Of a stretch of DNA of 64,000 bases, positions 54,573-63,105 are shown piece by piece. How positions within the stretch are numbered: the stretch's first letter is position 1; the number at the start of each line of letters is the position of its first letter. Source of the DNA: Intestinibacter bartlettii (GTDB lineage: Bacteria; Bacillota; Clostridia; Peptostreptococcales; Peptostreptococcaceae); the NCBI RefSeq assembly GCF_000154445.1, contig NZ_DS499566.1; one strand, 5' to 3'. The translations under genes were made by a program, and so were the position numbers. The notes beneath the pieces are model-generated. The model had not been told where the DNA came from. It saw only the letters and a program-made list of their open reading frames with translations, and made no database searches.

Positions 54573-55772
54573 CTATGAAGCAATGCTAAGCGATGTAAGT
54601 ATACTTATTGTAATAAAAAACATTATAAGTACTGCCAAAACAGAAACTAAAATAACTGTCATAAGTTTAGATGTTTCATCCATAAAAGAAGATATATTAT
54701 CTTCTCCTATAGGTTCAACTATAGCTGCTCCTATTTTGTATACTATTATTATTGAAAATATCTTTATAATAGGTACCAAACAAATACCAATTAATAATAT
54801 AAGCCCTATACTTCCAAAAATATTTTTTATTAGTAGTGAAGATGATAATAATATATCTACTGAATCAGATACAAAATTACCTATAACAGGTATAAAACTT
54901 CCAACAGCAAATTTAGCGCTCTTTACTGTAAACTTATCAAATGATGTGACATATATTCCCTGTATTGATATAAGACCTAAATAAATAATAAATACAGCCC
55001 CTACAATTACTATATTGGCTTTTTTAAGCAATTCTGAAAATCTCTTTAGTTTTATATTTTTAGATAAATTATTTACGACTAATACACAAAATGCTAATGT
55101 TATAAGTGTGAAAATTATATTTTTAAAAACTAAATTTATTACTGATACTCCTCCTACAAATACTGGCGATAACGTCGCTGATGTCGCTGTAAGCCCTCCT
55201 ACAACCATCAAGGATAGGAGTATTGGAATTAATATATTAACTATGCTTATAATGCTGTTTACTGTTGTATATGCTATTGATAATACATCTTTAAAGTTGA
55301 CTAATACTAAAGTCACCATAGTTATGAAAATTATGTAATTTACGATTTTTGTTACCTCACCAGATGAAAATGAACTCTCTAAACTTTTTAGAATAGATGA
55401 TAATAAAGCTAAAACTATTATCATAATAATTACTTTTAGACTTGCACTTAATTGTTGTAAAATTAGATTTTTTAAACTTTGTATATTTATTAAATCGGTA
55501 AGTTTAGCCTCACCTTTTATTAGATCTTTTATATATTGTTTTAAATTTAAATCTTTAAAAAGTTCATTATTCTTTAATTCTTGTTCTAGCTGACCTATAT
55601 TAATTTTTTCTAATTGCTTGTTTATGTAATTTTGTGATGTTTCATTTGATACTTCATACTCTTCAGTACTTAAATCGTTTTTATTTTCATCATTTTGACT
55701 TGCAAAACTTATATTGTTCATAGAGATTATAAAAAATAAAGTTATCAAAACTATTTTTAATTTATTTTTCAT
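54573..55772 (-). CDS. spoIIIAE: Stage III sporulation protein AE
   Basis: Polytopic protein of the SpoIIIA channel, about 399 residues. The ATG at 55770-55772 is preferred, as AGGAGAAAAATT precedes it and a signal peptide (KIVLITLFFIISMNNISFA) follows. An extracytoplasmic region (25-105) leads into about seven to eight membrane segments. The conserved GGLTATSATLSPVFVGG stretch lies near residue 195. It follows SpoIIIAD by 10 nt. Confidence 0.93.
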   Translation of the reverse strand: MKNKLKIVLITLFFIISMNNISFASQNDENKNDLSTEEYEVSNETSQNYINKQLEKINIGQLEQELKNNELFKDLNLKQYIKDLIKGEAKLTDLINIQSLKNLILQQLSASLKVIIMIIVLALLSSILKSLESSFSSGEVTKIVNYIIFITMVTLVLVNFKDVLSIAYTTVNSIISIVNILIPILLSLMVVGGLTATSATLSPVFVGGVSVINLVFKNIIFTLITLAFCVLVVNNLSKNIKLKRFSELLKKANIVIVGAVFIIYLGLISIQGIYVTSFDKFTVKSAKFAVGSFIPVIGNFVSDSVDILLSSSLLIKNIFGSIGLILLIGICLVPIIKIFSIIIVYKIGAAIVEPIGEDNISSFMDETSKLMTVILVSVLAVLIMFFITISILTSLSIAS

Positions 55773-55782
55773 AATTTTTCTC

Positions 55783-56169
55783 CTAAGGTATAATCCCAAT
55801 TATCGCATCTATTATAGATAAAAGTATTGGGAAAGACATACTCATAATTATAATTTTTCCACCAAACTCTAATTTGGAGGCTATATTATTTTCACCACAA
55901 TCTTTGCAAAGTGATACTGCAAATTCCATAATATAAGCTATTCCTATTAGCTTTATTATTAAAGATATGTACATAGATGGGATATTTGCTCTATCTGCTA
56001 ATTTATTAATTTCTTCTACTATAAAGTTTAATTTTAAAATTACTGATAAAAGTATTATTACTCCTGCAGTTATTGCTATAAAATTTGCAAACTCTGGTCT
56101 ATCTTTTTTTATGAATAAACAAAGTATGGTTGATATTATGGCAATTCCGATTATTTGTATTATCTCCAA
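55783..56169 (-). CDS. spoIIIAD: Stage III sporulation protein AD
   Basis: 128 residues with three to four membrane segments; begins MEIIQIIGIAIISTILCLFI. Family pattern in VILKLNFIVEEINKLADRAN and IGIAYIMEFAVSLCKDCGE. Channel membrane subunit related to SpoIIIAC. Both neighbours belong to the same operon. Confidence 0.93.
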   Translation of the reverse strand: MEIIQIIGIAIISTILCLFIKKDRPEFANFIAITAGVIILLSVILKLNFIVEEINKLADRANIPSMYISLIIKLIGIAYIMEFAVSLCKDCGENNIASKLEFGGKIIIMSMSFPILLSIIDAIIGIIP

Positions 56170-56214
56170 AATACCACCTCCATTTTATTTTCAGTTGTTT
56201 ATATTAAATATCCT

Positions 56215-56412
56215 TTAATATAATTTAAACATTGTTCTAACTGTATTGAATAAATCGCTAATTTCGCCTATAACAAGTCCTAAAACTATCACTACACCTG
56301 CAAGAGTTGTAAGTGATGTCCAATCGCCTCTATCGACTTTTGTTAGTATCATATTCAAAACTGATATTAAAATTCCTACACCAGCCACCTTAAAAATTAA
56401 AGTTATATCCAT
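56215..56412 (-). CDS. spoIIIAC: Stage III sporulation protein AC
   Basis: 65 residues from the ATG at 56410-56412 (MDITLIFKVAGVGILISVLN), which has GGAGATGAGAAT in front; an in-frame ATG twelve codons earlier would overlap spoIIIAB. Two membrane helices. Normal AC length, member of the SpoIIIAC/AD family. Confidence 0.93.
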   Translation of the reverse strand: MDITLIFKVAGVGILISVLNMILTKVDRGDWTSLTTLAGVVIVLGLVIGEISDLFNTVRTMFKLY

Positions 56413-56423
56413 ATTCTCATCTC

Positions 56424-56945
56424 CTAAATTAAAATTATTCCTATACATATTCCACTAAATGTTATTAGCTTTTTGTATAGATTTCCCTTGTTCTTTATGT
56501 CTTCTTTACTTTCTACAGTCAATTTTTTTAGATTTTCTACAGTTAAATCTATTAATCTCTCTTGAGATTCAACTTCACTTTTACCTAGAGATAAAATCAA
56601 CTTTTTAAATTCTTCTATTTCATTTTCTTTTAAATATGTATCCTTGTATAATATATGTATTGTTTCATTTAGTATATTATCTATAGTTTTTCCATCTTCT
56701 TTTGAAAGTTCATCTGCGAATTTTGAAAAGAATTCATTAAAATCATATTCATCTTTTAATGATATATTTCTAAATATTTCTTCTAATGTGTACATTCCAA
56801 AAGCTAAGTCCATTCTTATTATCTCTAATACTCTGATTAAGTCATTTAATTGTTTATGTCTTTTTATATATCTTTTAGATATATCTTCTCCAACTAAATA
56901 ACTACATCCTATCAACATCCCTACTAATATTATTTTAATTTCCAA
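56424..56945 (-). CDS. spoIIIAB: Stage III sporulation protein AB
   Basis: 173 residues from a TTG at 56943-56945 (EIKIILVGMLIGCSYLVGED), preceded by GAGATGG and overlapping the end of spoIIIAA by 11 nt. N-terminal helix, an all-helical cytosolic domain resembling GspF (RHKQLNDLIRVLEIIRMDLA, IDLTVENLKKLT) and a C-terminal membrane helix. SpoIIIAB pairs with the ATPase SpoIIIAA. Confidence 0.9.
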   Translation of the reverse strand: MEIKIILVGMLIGCSYLVGEDISKRYIKRHKQLNDLIRVLEIIRMDLAFGMYTLEEIFRNISLKDEYDFNEFFSKFADELSKEDGKTIDNILNETIHILYKDTYLKENEIEEFKKLILSLGKSEVESQERLIDLTVENLKKLTVESKEDIKNKGNLYKKLITFSGICIGIILI

Positions 56946-57900
56946 AGTACCATCTCTTTTCCTGTAAATCATAAATTTTTTCTATTGTACCTGGTCCATT
57001 TCTAGAAGATAATATTATAACTTTTCTAAATAGATCTCCATCTAATAATCTTTTTAATTCCGTCCTATGTAGTATATCTTCAATAGAATCACCATGTACT
57101 GTTGTAATTAGGCTTACACCGCCGTTTAAAGCCGTATAAAGTGCCTTTATCTCCTTTTCATTACCTATTTCATCTGTTACTATTACATTTGGCGACATAG
57201 ACCTTAAAACCATCATTATACCTAAATCTTTTGGACATGTCTCCATAACATCTGTTCTCATACCTACATCTAATTGGGCAACACCCATACACGAACCTGC
57301 TATTTCATTTCTTTCGTCTATTAAAGCTACTTTTACTCCACTAAATCCATATTCTCTGTTTCCATTACTTATGTTTCTTACTATATCTCTTAAAATAGTA
57401 GTTTTACCACATTGCGGCGGTGAAATTATTATCGTGTTGTTTATTTGATTTTTATTTTTGATTATATGTGGTAATACTTTTTTTGAGCACCCTTTAATTT
57501 CCCTCGATACCCTTATATTTAATGACGAAATATGTTTAATATTTTTTACTTGTCCATTTTCTATTATTACCTTACCTACTATTCCTATTCTGTGACCACC
57601 TCTTAATGTTATAAAACCCTTTTTTATATCATCCATAAAAGAATGTACAGAGTATTTACATATAATTTGAAATGTATCTTCTATATCTTCCTTAGTGACT
57701 ATGTAAGGATTTCTCATAACTAAATCCAAATCGCCATTTATATCATTATAAAAATAGTCTTGTGAATCACCATTTATTATTAATGGCTTATTTACTCTAA
57801 GTCTTATCTCTTCAATATTTATGGATTGATTATTTATATTGTTTATCTTTTTTCGTAAATTAATCGATAGTGAATTAATGATTTCATCTGAAAGTTTCAT
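56935..57900 (-). CDS. spoIIIAA: Stage III sporulation protein AA (ATPase)
   Basis: Secretion-type AAA/RecA-fold ATPase powering the SpoIIIA apparatus. 321 residues with Walker A IISPPQCGKTTILRD (about residue 155), VALIDERNEIAG, NVIVTDEIGNEKE (Walker B) and LITTVHGDSIED. ATG behind GGAGGGTATGTC. First gene of the operon. No clear SigE promoter was found in the 57901-57980 stretch. Confidence 0.95.
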   Translation of the reverse strand: MKLSDEIINSLSINLRKKINNINNQSINIEEIRLRVNKPLIINGDSQDYFYNDINGDLDLVMRNPYIVTKEDIEDTFQIICKYSVHSFMDDIKKGFITLRGGHRIGIVGKVIIENGQVKNIKHISSLNIRVSREIKGCSKKVLPHIIKNKNQINNTIIISPPQCGKTTILRDIVRNISNGNREYGFSGVKVALIDERNEIAGSCMGVAQLDVGMRTDVMETCPKDLGIMMVLRSMSPNVIVTDEIGNEKEIKALYTALNGGVSLITTVHGDSIEDILHRTELKRLLDGDLFRKVIILSSRNGPGTIEKIYDLQEKRWYFGN

Positions 57901-57981
57901 GACATACCCTCCTTCTTGTTTATAAATATATATTTATTTAAGTTAAAAATTATTACTTATTATATTTATATAATTTGTACA

Positions 57982-58018
57982 AAAAAAATCTCTCCTGTTA
58001 TTTAGGAGAGATTTTTTT
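57982..58018 (-). terminator. Terminator of plsX
   Basis: AAAAAAATCTCTCCT/AGGAGAGATTTTTTT (57982-57996 and 58004-58018), 7-nt loop, T runs on both strands. It divides plsX from spoIIIAA. Confidence 0.8.
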
Positions 58019-58059
58019 AATTTTAATTTCATTTATATATGCTTATTGTTATATTTTAT

Positions 58060-59091
58060 TTATTTTGTTTCTTGTTGTTCTTTATTTTTTTCTTTTTCTT
58101 CTAGCTCTTTTAATACTTGTTCTATGTCATTAACTACATTTCCATTTGCAAATTTTATAGCCTGATTTATAGCATTTTTTATTGCAAATGCATTTGAACT
58201 TCCATGAGCTTTTATTACGCCACCTTTAACACCTAATAATGGTGCTCCACCGTATTCAGTATAATCCATCATAGACTTTATTTCTTTTAAGCTATCTTTA
58301 AGCATTAAAGCTCCCATTTTACCTTTGAAAGAAGCCATAAATTTCTCTTTCATTAATTTCATTAAACTCATAGCTACACCTTCACATGATTTTAAAAGTG
58401 TATTTCCTGTAAATCCATCACATATTAAAGCGTCACATACCGAATTTATTACATCTCTTGCTTCTACATTTCCTACAAAGTTTAAATCTAAATCTTTGAT
58501 ATCGTAGAATGCTTCTTTTACAAGTTCATTCCCTTTTCCTTCTTCTGTTCCTATATTTGCAAGACCTATTCTCGGATTTTCTAATCCTAAAACTTTTCTT
58601 AGATATATATCACTCATAAAAGCAAATTGTGTTAAATTCTTAGGCTTACAATCAGCATTGGCACCACCATCTGCAAGAAGAGTTATTCCACCTTTTATAT
58701 TTGGAAGCCCTGGACATAGACAAGGTCTATCTATACCTTTTATTCTTCCTACTATTAATGTTCCGCCTGCAAGTAAAGCTCCTGTGCTTCCTGCTGAAAC
58801 TATTGCATCTGCTTTTTTCTCTTTAACTAAGTTTAAAGCTACGACCATAGAAGAATCTTTTTTACGTCTTACAGCCATTACTGGTTTATCTTCATTTTCG
58901 ATTACTTGTGTAGTATGTATTATTTCTAGTTTATTTTTATCATAAGCTTTTGATTCTAATTCTTTTTCTATTTGTTCTTTATCCCCTGTTAAGATAATAT
59001 CTATGCCATATTCATTTATAGCTTGTACTGCGCCTTCTACTGTTGCTTGTGGGGCATTATCTCCACCCATTGCATCTATTACTATTTTCAT
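58060..59091 (-). CDS. plsX: Phosphate acyltransferase PlsX
   Basis: Makes acyl-phosphate for phospholipid synthesis. 343 residues: MKIVIDAMGGDNAPQATVEG at the start, AIVSAGSTGALLAGG, LADGGANADCKP and GFTGNTLLKSCEG. Charged Lys/Glu tail. In C. difficile plsX is followed by fabH and other fab genes and preceded by fapR. Here rpmF precedes it, a terminator follows, and no fab, fapR or acpP gene is in the window. Confidence 0.96.
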   Translation of the reverse strand: MKIVIDAMGGDNAPQATVEGAVQAINEYGIDIILTGDKEQIEKELESKAYDKNKLEIIHTTQVIENEDKPVMAVRRKKDSSMVVALNLVKEKKADAIVSAGSTGALLAGGTLIVGRIKGIDRPCLCPGLPNIKGGITLLADGGANADCKPKNLTQFAFMSDIYLRKVLGLENPRIGLANIGTEEGKGNELVKEAFYDIKDLDLNFVGNVEARDVINSVCDALICDGFTGNTLLKSCEGVAMSLMKLMKEKFMASFKGKMGALMLKDSLKEIKSMMDYTEYGGAPLLGVKGGVIKAHGSSNAFAIKNAINQAIKFANGNVVNDIEQVLKELEEKEKNKEQQETK

Positions 59092-59254
59092 ACGTTCCTC
59101 CCTTTAAAAATCTTCTATTAAAGATATATTATCTCCATTATTTAAGATAATAACTATTTCTGTGTTATATTTAAATAATTTTCACATTTAAATTTTATTA
59201 ATTATATAATATAAAAATTTAGATATTCTTATATTATAACTTATATTTTAGCAA

Positions 59255-59287
59255 AAAAAAACATGTAGTCTAAACTACATGTTTTTT
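59255..59287 (-). terminator. Terminator of rpmF
   Basis: AAAAAACATGTAGT/ACTACATGTTTTTT (59255-59268 and 59274-59287), 5-nt loop; 8 nt after the rpmF stop. Between it and plsX (59092-59254) only AT-rich DNA is seen. Confidence 0.8.
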
Positions 59288-59294
59288 TATATAA

Positions 59295-59471
59295 CTATTC
59301 AGCTACGATTTCTTTACCGTTGTAGTGTCCGCAAGATGGACAAACTCTATGTGGTAATTTTACATCATGACATTGTGGACACTCTACGAATCCTTTAACT
59401 GTCATTTTTGAATTAGCCGCTCTTCTCATTTTAGTTTTTGATTTAGCTGTTTTACGCTTAGGTACTGCCAT
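59295..59471 (-). CDS. rpmF: Ribosomal protein L32
   Basis: 58 residues: basic N terminus MAVPKRKTAKSKTKMRRAAN, then a zinc ribbon, CPQC and CPSC 12 residues later. This is the Zn-binding (C+) form of bL32. ATG at 59469-59471 behind GGAGGTGG. It follows the DUF177 gene by 13 nt, the standard pairing. Confidence 0.96.
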   Translation of the reverse strand: MAVPKRKTAKSKTKMRRAANSKMTVKGFVECPQCHDVKLPHRVCPSCGHYNGKEIVAE

Positions 59472-59484
59472 TTAAGCCACCTCC

Positions 59485-60027
59485 TTAATCATTTTTAAAC
59501 AAATCTTTTAATTTAGCAAAACGTGGATCTATGTTATCATCCTCGTCACTTGCAGTTTCGCTACATGAGCAAGTTTCTTTATTTAAATTAGCTCCGCATT
59601 TTGGACAAAGGCCTTTGCAATCTTCGTCACAAAGAACTTTTTGAGGTAAGTTGAAGTCTAATGTTTGCTCTATTATTTTTACTAAATCAACTTCATCAGT
59701 ATCTATAATAAAAGCATCGTAGTCTTCGAAACTATCTTCATCAAAATCTTCACTAACTAAGAAACCATCAATGGTATAACTCATTGGAACTTCTACCGGC
59801 TCTAAACATCTAGAGCAATTATCTATTAGTGTAAAATCTACATCTGCACGTAGATGAACTTCATCTTTTGCATTTTTAGAAATTTTACCAATTAGGCTAA
59901 TCGGTGAAGCCAATTTATATGTGTTATCACAATAACTAATATTATCAATTTTTTGCGAAAAATTCAAGTCTATTTTACCAGTTTCTCTTTTATTTAACTC
60001 ATTAAGACTAATTATCATATTTTTCAC
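59485..60027 (-). CDS. DUF177 (YceD) family protein
   Basis: 180 residues. YceD-like beta-rich domain (CSRCLEPVEVPMSYTIDGFL in the middle), a C-terminal zinc ribbon CDEDCKGLCPKCGANLN, and an acidic end DDNIDPRFAKLKDLF. YceD proteins are linked to 23S rRNA or L32 assembly and almost always precede rpmF, as here. ATG behind GAGGTGAAAAAT. Confidence 0.92.
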   Translation of the reverse strand: MKNMIISLNELNKRETGKIDLNFSQKIDNISYCDNTYKLASPISLIGKISKNAKDEVHLRADVDFTLIDNCSRCLEPVEVPMSYTIDGFLVSEDFDEDSFEDYDAFIIDTDEVDLVKIIEQTLDFNLPQKVLCDEDCKGLCPKCGANLNKETCSCSETASDEDDNIDPRFAKLKDLFKND

Positions 60028-60142
60028 CTCAACATATTACCAAATTTATTATACAAATAGGATTAATGTTTGTCAAGTATTTTTACTTGATACTTATAAT
60101 AGTATTTTATACTAATTCTTCAAAAAAATCCTATGCACATAA

Positions 60143-60170
60143 TTTAAGGTAGGTTTTAGCCTACCTTAAA
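60143..60170. terminator. Hairpin between ackA and the DUF177 gene
   Basis: Perfect 11-bp stem, TTTAAGGTAGG/CCTACCTTAAA (60143-60153 and 60160-60170), 6-nt loop. The T run follows about 14 nt later on the minus strand, so terminator function is probable but not certain. Confidence 0.5.
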
Positions 60171-60212
60171 CATTTATATTATAATCAATTTTGATAAATT
60201 ATATAACTATAA

Positions 60213-61409
60213 TTATTTAACTAATTCTAATGTATCTCTAGCTATCATTAATTCTTCGTTAGTTGGTATTAATAATACTTTAACTTTAGAGTCAGCAGCA
60301 GATATAACTGTTTCTTTTCCTCTTACGTTGTTAGCTTCAGCATCCATTTTAACACCTAATACTTCTAAGTTAGAAGCTATAGCTAATCTATCTTCTATAC
60401 CATTTTCACCTAATCCAGCAGTGAATACTATAGCGTCTACACCGTTCATTTCAGCAGCGTAAGCACCTATATATTTTTTAACTCTCTTATGGTATGCATC
60501 TAATGCATCTATAGCTTTTTGGTTTCCTTCAGCTGCTGCAGTAGATATATCTCTGAAGTCAGAAGATATACCAGTCATTCCGTATACACCAGATTCTTTG
60601 TTCATTAATTTATCAACACCGTCAGCGTCTAAGTTTTCTTTTTTCATTATGAATGGTATTATAGCTGGATCTATGTCACCACATCTAGTTCCCATTATTA
60701 AACCTTCAAGTGGAGTAAGACCCATTGAAGTATCTACAACTTTTCCTCCATCAACAGCAGCTATAGAAGCTCCATTTCCTAAGTGGCAAGTTATTATTTT
60801 TAAGTCAGCTATGTCTTTTCCTAACATTGCAGCTGCTCTTTGAGATACGTATTTGTGAGAAGTTCCGTGGAATCCGTATCTTCTTACACCGTATTCAGTA
60901 TATAGTCTGTGAGGAAGACCATATAAATATGAAGATGCTGGCATTGTTTGATGGAATGCAGTATCGAATACACCTACATTTGGTACTCCTGGAAGTACAG
61001 CTTTTATTGCATCTATTCCCATTAAGTTAGCTGGGTTGTGAAGAGGCGCTAATTCACTACATTTTCTCATAGCTTCTTCAACTTCTTCTGTTATTATAAC
61101 TGAAGATGCGAATTTTTCTCCACCGTGAACAACTCTGTGACCTACAGCATCTATTTCAGACATGTCTTTAACTCCACCGTAAGTTGAATCTAAAACACCT
61201 TCAAGAACTAATTTTATAGCATCTTGGTGATCTTTCATTGGTTGTTCTTTAACGTATTTTCCTTCTACTCCGTCTTTTTTTTGAGTAAGTATAGAACCTT
61301 CTATACCTATTCTTTCAACTAATCCTATACATAATACTGCTTCATTTTCCATATCTATTAATTGATATTTTAATGAAGAACTACCACAGTTTAAAACTAA
61401 TATTTTCAT
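60213..61409 (-). CDS. ackA: Acetate kinase
   Basis: Converts acetyl phosphate and ADP to acetate and ATP, the last step of acetate fermentation. 398 residues: MKILVLNCGSSSLKYQL, VGHRVVHGGEKF, GVFDTAFHQTMP, RRYGFHGTSH, CHLGNGASIAAVDGG and FTAGLGENG. Codon use is noticeably more regular than in its neighbours, as expected for a highly expressed enzyme. ATG behind AAGGAGGTTTACTA; pta is not in the window. Confidence 0.97.
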   Translation of the reverse strand: MKILVLNCGSSSLKYQLIDMENEAVLCIGLVERIGIEGSILTQKKDGVEGKYVKEQPMKDHQDAIKLVLEGVLDSTYGGVKDMSEIDAVGHRVVHGGEKFASSVIITEEVEEAMRKCSELAPLHNPANLMGIDAIKAVLPGVPNVGVFDTAFHQTMPASSYLYGLPHRLYTEYGVRRYGFHGTSHKYVSQRAAAMLGKDIADLKIITCHLGNGASIAAVDGGKVVDTSMGLTPLEGLIMGTRCGDIDPAIIPFIMKKENLDADGVDKLMNKESGVYGMTGISSDFRDISTAAAEGNQKAIDALDAYHKRVKKYIGAYAAEMNGVDAIVFTAGLGENGIEDRLAIASNLEVLGVKMDAEANNVRGKETVISAADSKVKVLLIPTNEELMIARDTLELVK

Positions 61410-61826
61410 TAGTAAACCTCCTTAATATTTTATGAATAATATGTATTAAGTCCTCATGACTTTTATTATTATAAGGTAAAAATCTCATAAAAGTAAATAT
61501 AGAAATTTTTATCTTATAACAAATGCGGACAATAAAATACCTAAATTAATATATCATTTTTTTTAGAAAAAGTACATACTATTTTTCACATTAAATGATA
61601 TCTGTTTTCTTACTGTCTCATATATAATTATAATATATTTATTACATTATTGGTTAAAAAAAATATATTTTGTTAATATTTTATATATCATTTTAAATTT
61701 ATAAACATTCTAATTAGTTTTCTTTTTTAAGTTACTTTTAATATATAATTTAGCAATATCTCTTGAATTATTATTTCAATTAATTAAAATAATAAACATA
61801 TTTATTTAGAAAAAGGAGAAATTTTT
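61410..61826. promoter_or_regulatory. Divergent gap, ackA and tmcAL, with probable ackA promoter
   Basis: On the minus strand TTTACT (61492-61497), 18-nt spacer, TATAAT (61468-61473) stand about 60 nt before ackA. A short AAGTC-ATGAG-GACTT hairpin lies in the leader. The rest is very AT-rich with no gene; a plus-strand promoter for tmcAL was not recognised with confidence. Confidence 0.45.
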
Positions 61827-63089
61827 ATGAATTTACTTGGTTTAATAGTGGAATACAATCCATTTCACAACGGACATCTATATCATTTAAATGAATCAAA
61901 AAAAATAACAAATGCTACCCATACGATCGCTGTAATGAGTGGTAATTTTATGCAAAGAGGTACTCCTGCCCTTTTGGATAAATTTACTCGTGCAGAAATG
62001 GCAGTAAGAAATGGAGTTGATTTGGTTGTCGAACTTCCTACTTTGTATGCATGCCAAAGCGCGGAAATATTTGCACACGGTGGAATTAGTTTACTAAATT
62101 CACTAAATTGTGTAAACTCTATTTGTTTTGGTAGCGAAATAGGAGATATCGATATATTATATCTTATTTCTAAAATTTTAATAGATGAGCCGATAGACTT
62201 TAAAATTAAATTGAAAGACTATTTAGATAAGGGACTTCCTTTCCCAAAAGCAAGGGCATCTGCTTTATTTTATTATATAACAGAAAATAAATTATATGAT
62301 ACTTCAGAAGAAGATTTATTAAATATGTTAAATTCACCTAATAATATATTAGGTATTGAATATATAAAAAGTATTTTAAAGTTAAATAGTAAAATAAAAC
62401 CATATACGATAAATAGAATAAATTCAGGATACAACAGTTTAAATGTAAATGATTCTATTTGCTCAGCTTCTGCTATTAGAAATGCCCTTAAAAATAATAG
62501 TTTAAATACTATAAACTATACTATGCCAAAAGATACTTATGATATAATAAATAGAGTTATAGAGTCTGGATTTAATTTAGTTTATAATGAAGATTTTTAT
62601 CAAATACTTTCTTCTATTATAATTAGAGATAAAGATAATCTAACAGATTATTTTGAAGTCAATGAAGGTATTGAAAATAAAATTTATAATTCTATATTTA
62701 AATGTCATAATATCGAAACCTTACAAAATGAGATAAAATCAAAACGATATACTATGACTAAAATTTCAAGAACTTTAAATAACATAATGCTTGGAATAAA
62801 AGGGGGCGATATATTAAAAACTAAAGATTTAACTAATATTCCTTATGTAAGAGTTTTAGCTTTTAATGAAAAAGGTTGCGAAATACTTAAAGAAATAAAG
62901 AAAAACTCTGAAATAGAAGTTATTACAAAGTTTTCTAAAATAAAATATATAAATTCTAACATATTTAATACTTTAATAAACTACGATATTAAAGCTACTA
63001 ATATGTACAATTTAATATATTATAAAGATAACTTTGATATGTTAAAAGCTCCTCTAGACTATATAACTTCACCAAAATATATAAAATAA
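61827..63089 (+). CDS. tmcAL: tRNA(Met) cytidine acetate ligase TmcAL
   Basis: Forms N4-acetylcytidine at the wobble position of elongator tRNA-Met using acetate and ATP. 420 residues, YlbM family. Nucleotidyltransferase-like N terminus GLIVEYNPFHNGHLYHL (HxGH), SGNFMQRGTPALLDKFTRAE, VDLVVELPT and SASAIRNAL. It is divergent from ackA, the source of acetate; that pairing is common in this family of bacteria. ATG behind AAAAAGGAGAAATTTTT. Confidence 0.94.
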   Translation: MNLLGLIVEYNPFHNGHLYHLNESKKITNATHTIAVMSGNFMQRGTPALLDKFTRAEMAVRNGVDLVVELPTLYACQSAEIFAHGGISLLNSLNCVNSICFGSEIGDIDILYLISKILIDEPIDFKIKLKDYLDKGLPFPKARASALFYYITENKLYDTSEEDLLNMLNSPNNILGIEYIKSILKLNSKIKPYTINRINSGYNSLNVNDSICSASAIRNALKNNSLNTINYTMPKDTYDIINRVIESGFNLVYNEDFYQILSSIIIRDKDNLTDYFEVNEGIENKIYNSIFKCHNIETLQNEIKSKRYTMTKISRTLNNIMLGIKGGDILKTKDLTNIPYVRVLAFNEKGCEILKEIKKNSEIEVITKFSKIKYINSNIFNTLINYDIKATNMYNLIYYKDNFDMLKAPLDYITSPKYIK

Positions 63090-63105
63090 ATGAAGGGGAA
63101 TTTTG

